From assembly GCA_009760855.2 (NCBI GenBank), contig WPIO01000326.1, positions 20,907-84,906 on the forward strand: a stretch of DNA of 64,000 bases. The letters run 5' to 3'. The notes beneath the pieces were generated by a model that saw only the letters and a program-made list of their open reading frames with translations, had not been told where the DNA came from and searched no databases. The position numbers and the translations under genes were made by a program. The stretch is from Cristatella mucedo (Eukaryota > Bryozoa > Phylactolaemata > Cristatellidae). Below are positions 59,870 through 64,000 of the stretch, piece by piece; position 1 is the stretch's first letter; each line of letters begins with the position of its first letter.

Positions 59870-60400
59870 ATAGGACCCAAGAAAGGGCTAGTATAATGCG
59901 CATGATTCTCTTTATGCACATTATTCGCACAGGAATCTTTTTGCTTTTGTATGGACCTGGAAAACGTTTAGGTGTCGCACTCCATGCCCCCGGCAAACTG
60001 TTGCAGATATCAACTCGGTCCTAACCACGAAATACTTGTTGAATGCAGTCTTATCTTCGGTTGACTTCAAACCTTTCCTCATTCTCGTTAGAGTCGTCTT
60101 GCTGCAAAAAGTCAGGATTAAAATTACTGCAATTACCTTGAGATATCCCTGTCGTCTCCAGGATCTCTGCACGAAGATGGGTCTTGATTAGCATGAACAA
60201 TCAAAACGAAAATCGTTGCTCTTCACATTTCAATGCAGGCCGAATATCGTGAATGCAACAGCCCAGGGCTTGTCTGTTAACCCAGACAAAGCAGCATTAT
60301 TACTCTGTGTAGTCTTTTGAATACATACACCGTCAATCCTGTATCTGCCAAGGGAAGGAGGACGTAGCCGTGTGAAACTTAAAATTAAAAAGCGTCAATG
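59870..60400. other. Intergenic, no gene recognised
   Basis: Short open frames only; an 83-codon minus frame (59921-60172) has no recognised domain. Confidence 0.35.
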
Positions 60401-60990
60401 TGCATAATACGATTACGGGTAACATGGACATTGTTGGCACACATAAGCTCACAGAAGACAAGTCACAAGGACCCTCAAATTTCTGTAAGAAACGAGTTTC
60501 AGCTTCTGTACACGTCATGAAGCAAGGCGATGTCGTGACGTAAGTCGGAAGTGAGTTTCAAGCTTCTGGAGAGTACAAACTAAAGGCACGGTCTCCAAAT
60601 CACTTGAGGTTATATTTCGAGGCAGAGCTAATAGATTTGATTCAGAAAGCGAATGGCAAGATGTCTGAGCTGTTTTGGCGGTTGCTCAGATAGGTAGGCT
60701 AGAGCCAAAGAATAAAGGGATCTGAAATACGGTGACAGAACCTTGAAGTCGATATGCTGCTTGTTTGGGAGCCAGTGAGGTTGGCGCGAAGTAGTGTGAC
60801 GTAGCAACTGCTCAGACGTTCATGACCGACATGCCTAGCTATTAAGTTTTGCACCAACTATCAGTGTCTGATTGCACAGGACTGTAGACCAGCAAGGAGT
60901 GAGTTACAGAAGTCGAGACGGGATGTCACAGATGCATGGACCAACTTGGATGTAAGATCTCTGTCTAAACAGGCCCAACTTTTCTTAGCG
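60400..60990 (-). mobile_element. LINE-alpha degraded 3' region
   Basis: Minus strand C-terminal and UTR remnants; plus strand shows AACTAAAGGCACGGTCTCCA and GAGTTACAGAAGTCGAGACG, also seen in the 18650 copy. Confidence 0.7.
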
Positions 60991-61495
60991 TTCCACAGCT
61001 AAAAGTAGAGATTTATTCTCTGGCTCCAACCCACCTATCGGAACTACTACCTGGCCAGGCACCGTACCATCCGCTTCGCTGAATCAAATCGTTTAGCTGC
61101 TAATAGCACTAACCTTAAATCCTTTGCGGCAAATGTAAAGCCCCCAGAGAGAGATTGGATTCTCTGGGGTGCTATAGCAAGTATATTATTAATATTATGA
61201 TTATAAAAGCCTTTGGAGACAGTGCCTTTTGTTCCTTATGTTCCCAAAGCCTGGAACTCACTTCGACTTGAGTCACGATGTCTCCTGACTTGACCACGTT
61301 TAAAAAGAAACTTAAAACGCATCAATTTATCACACCATTTAGCTAGTGAGAGTGACTCGTCCTTTACAGGCTTATGCAGGCTAACTTGGGCATATTATCA
61401 CCAATCATTCAATCGTGCTTCCTTTTCAGCAAATAGAAAGTGCCTAAAAAAAGATTTAGTTCCCCGAGAGTGCTATGCAAGGGTAATATTATTAC
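60991..61495 (+). mobile_element. LINE-alpha 3' fragment with a second tail inserted
   Basis: Plus strand TATTCTCTGGCTCCAACCCA through CCTTAAATCCTTTG (61131). An inserted hairpin tail with TATTATTAATATTA follows (61132-61205). The original coding sequence then resumes (CCTTTGGAGACAGTGCC) and runs on to its own tail near 61430-61495. Confidence 0.8.
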
Positions 61496-61834
61496 TATAA
61501 AGAGAAGTGAAAAAATTCCCCCCCCCCCGACCTTAAAGGGCTGTCGTCCGCCGACGGAATTCACGAGCCTTATAGTTGTATTCATTGGAACTTTGCGTCT
61601 CTGACCGCGGGTAGGGTTACGTTTTTGTATCTGCCCGCTCAGCTTTGCCCACACTCAAAGCGCCACGAACGCCAGAGAGGCTCGGGCAGTCGCCTCCCCC
61701 CCCACCACCGGGGGCTATGCCGTGCTGGTCCCCATAAGCTCTACCGCTCACCCTAAACTTAATTAGAACGCACGAACTACCGACGGGACCAAGAGTGCGG
61801 CGTAGTCGCGGCGGTCTGCTGTGCTCTGCTAAAG

Positions 61835-62080
61835 GAGCTAGAATGGATGCCGGTTGAGCAACGGATACAGAGCAAAGTTCTTACGCTGACCCACAAGGCT
61901 CGCCACGGCTTGGCTCCTTCGTACCTAGCTGAACTGCTGCATCAGTTTCAGCCTGATCGCACCCGAAAGCCGCTTAGGCTGTGAGTGCGCTATACAAAAC
62001 TCTCCTGCGTAACGCCCACATGGTCTTTATGACTTTGTGGAGTTACAGACGGAGATACATTACGTTACATTACATTGCGT
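61835..62080 (+). mobile_element. LINE-beta internally deleted fragment
   Basis: Coding piece GGATGCCGGTTGAGCAACGG through AACTGCTGCATCAGTTTCAG is joined directly near 61960 to the 3' UTR GAAAGCCGCTTAGGCTGTGA. It ends GTTACAGACGGAGATACATT with a CATTA tail. Confidence 0.8.
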
Positions 62081-64000
62081 CAATACTTCCTGTACAGGAC
62101 CCCTCGGATCCCTGCCCATCGCCGAGCCTACCTAGACACCAGGACACGAGCGGCTAACACCGCGTTCAGTCAAAGTAACACTTGGCTGTTTATAGCTGGA
62201 GGCTGCGGCGTCTTAGCAGTCTCCGGCCGTCTCGCGTGCTATTGATCTTACTTCTCATTGCCCCTGGCTAGCAATTCATCAGGATTGACTCGTGCAATCT
62301 CATCTGCACCGTCCCCGTACTGCCCTTGTTCACCGAGCCGAGAGATCTGTATTGAAGACAGAGAACGAAGCGAAGAGAAGAAGAGAACGCGAGAGAAGAA
62401 CAGAGAGAAGAGGAAGAGAGAGATAAGACCAGAGAGAAGAGAGAGCGAGGGAGGGAGGGCGAGAAGAGAGCCCTTTTCAAGGCATTGTTCTATTCATTCC
62501 GCCAGGGCTTCGCTAATACACGATACCCATTGTCGTCGTTTGCTCCTGATCGTTGGCTGTTTTTCGTCCAACTGCCTAAACCTGTTTTATGCTCTGGAGG
62601 GCTGGGTGGTGAATGCTGCAGAGGGCGGAAGCCTCACGTTCATCATCGCGTGAGACTTTGACTGTGCACTCCTGACAGTTAGCTTTTGCACCTTCAGATA
62701 GCTACAGCGTCGGCCACTATAGGCACATCATTGTCTTGAACTTACGCTCTGGCACTTTATTTTACCCAATGATTTCCAGTTCATGGTTGTTTGCAAGTAA
62801 TTAGAGCCACTCATCGCAAAGTCCCCATGACCGCCCTTCTCTCCTGTGATAATGCGACATTTTGTAAACGTAAAAATCTATATTTACTTTTTGCATCCAT
62901 CCAGGGTTCAACAAAGCTTTTCTGCTTATTCTTTAGAGGTTTCACATATTTCTACAATGCATCGCTCAACAATATGTTTTCAAAAACCAAGGGATATACC
63001 GAGCAATACCTTTGACCATGACTTTTTACATGTCCATCAGAAGGATCATAGTGGCACCTGGTTACATCAACGATCGATTACTGTTACGCTTATTGTTGCT
63101 GCAATAGTTCCAGTGCCGGTCGGTCAATAGTAATAGATATTTCATAAATGTCCTTTAGGTAAAAAACATATCTATAGGGGTGCGGGATTATCCCCCCCCC
63201 ACCCGAATTAGCCCAAGTACGCCAAGTAAGTCCTTCACGGAGTGCACAATCAATAGGGGAGCGGGTGCGTTGTTAGTTTATTTTATTGTTTAGTGTCTTG
63301 AATCATAGACTGTCTGGAGTAGCTCCGGGCTTCGGTAACGTACGAACGCAGGCACGGTCCTCTCAAAGGGCATTTCGACCAGTTCTCGTGCCTGTGCCAG
63401 CCAGGTCTTCTGCAAGCGCCCATTTCCGGTCAGCCGTACTGCTCGCAGCTTGACGGCGATCCGCAGTCGCCACGAAGACGGTTTTTATTTATTAAGACTC
63501 ATCCCAATCACATGCGGACGGTCGGTCAAAACGCCCGGTCGAGAGATCTGGTCTAGGCAAAGTGCCAGTGTGAGGCTGCGCCAACGCGTAGGGGTGGCAT
63601 GGAAGGGTTGGGTGCGTCCCTTGGTCCTGAAACCCACAAAATTAGTTTCAGTGGCCGACAGTCCGCTAATGACACACAACCATTAGAGAAGCAGGACGTT
63701 TTCGAAGAATTTTTCTCACGTGCGACGACCAGCTAAAAGACAGGTGGCTTTGGTATTTGCCACGATCGTACCCACAATCTATCGTCACAACGTGCGTACT
63801 GTCCATCGCCCGATGGATGGGTTTTTCTACGTGCCCGTGCCACCGATTAATTAGGCACCCTCGTTTGCTTAGTTCTAGCGCAACTCCTCATCGCCACGTC
63901 TGAACTCTAAAGTGGATCCCCTCGATTGATATCTCCAAAGCATATTAATTGATCCGCGCACGGTCGTCAAGAAACGATGTTATCGCGATTGACAGTGTAG
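62081..64000. other. Intergenic, no gene recognised
   Basis: A purine-rich AGAGA/GAAGA stretch occupies 62350-62475. No recognised coding homology on either strand; open frames are short. Confidence 0.4.

Noticed and set aside
61500-61830. Possible telomere- or rDNA-like GC-rich segment
   Set aside because: No telomeric repeat or recognisable rRNA sequence; only C-homopolymers and unique sequence.

Overview
This is a eukaryotic, almost certainly invertebrate-animal, nuclear window. The signs are long spliced genes with GT-AG introns, a eukaryotic tRNA, tRNA-derived SINEs, several non-LTR retrotransposon families, Tc1/mariner and pogo-type DNA transposon relics, and long CA, CT and AG microsatellites. 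The sequence does not let me name a phylum.

Two host protein genes lie head to head around 21.1-21.5 kb. On the plus strand, 21496-40386 is a complete NUP93 gene (nuclear pore inner-ring scaffold nucleoporin). It has 20 exons whose phases all agree and encodes 830 residues. On the minus strand, 21121 down to about 1902 is DUS2, the cytosolic tRNA-dihydrouridine synthase 2. Ten exons cover the catalytic TIM barrel and the helical domain, and a probable terminal exon holds a dsRNA-binding-like segment. The two ATGs are 374 bp apart across a CpG-containing region that is probably a shared bidirectional promoter. Beyond the 3' end of NUP93 the only host gene I can support is a tRNA-Gly(TCC), minus strand, at 46522-46592.

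Most of the rest is mobile-element debris. I use local names. LINE-alpha is an L2/CR1-like family ending in a hairpin tail plus (ATT)n. LINE-beta is a second family ending in CATTA-type repeats. LINE-gamma is an older, third family. SINE-A is tRNA-derived and its 3' end carries the LINE-alpha hairpin tail. SINE-B is tRNA-derived with a near-perfect palindrome where the anticodon arm should be. There are also two Tc1/mariner relics, one short pogo-like element with intact inverted repeats, and a relic of a transposon-associated family with a SHLDYFP signature.

Layout: 1-1.9 kb, intergenic with SINEs. 1.9-21.1 kb, DUS2 with repeat-filled introns. 21.1-21.5 kb, shared promoter. 21.5-40.4 kb, NUP93. 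40.4-64 kb, gene-poor nested transposons, one tRNA gene, a pogo MITE and a degenerate minisatellite.

The most informative structures are nested or rearranged repeats. A DUS2 exon fragment sits in inverted orientation at a LINE-beta junction (11.85-12.03 kb). A LINE-alpha segment is flipped between two opposed SINE-B copies (55.77-56.08 kb). LINE-alpha and SINE-A share their 3' tail.
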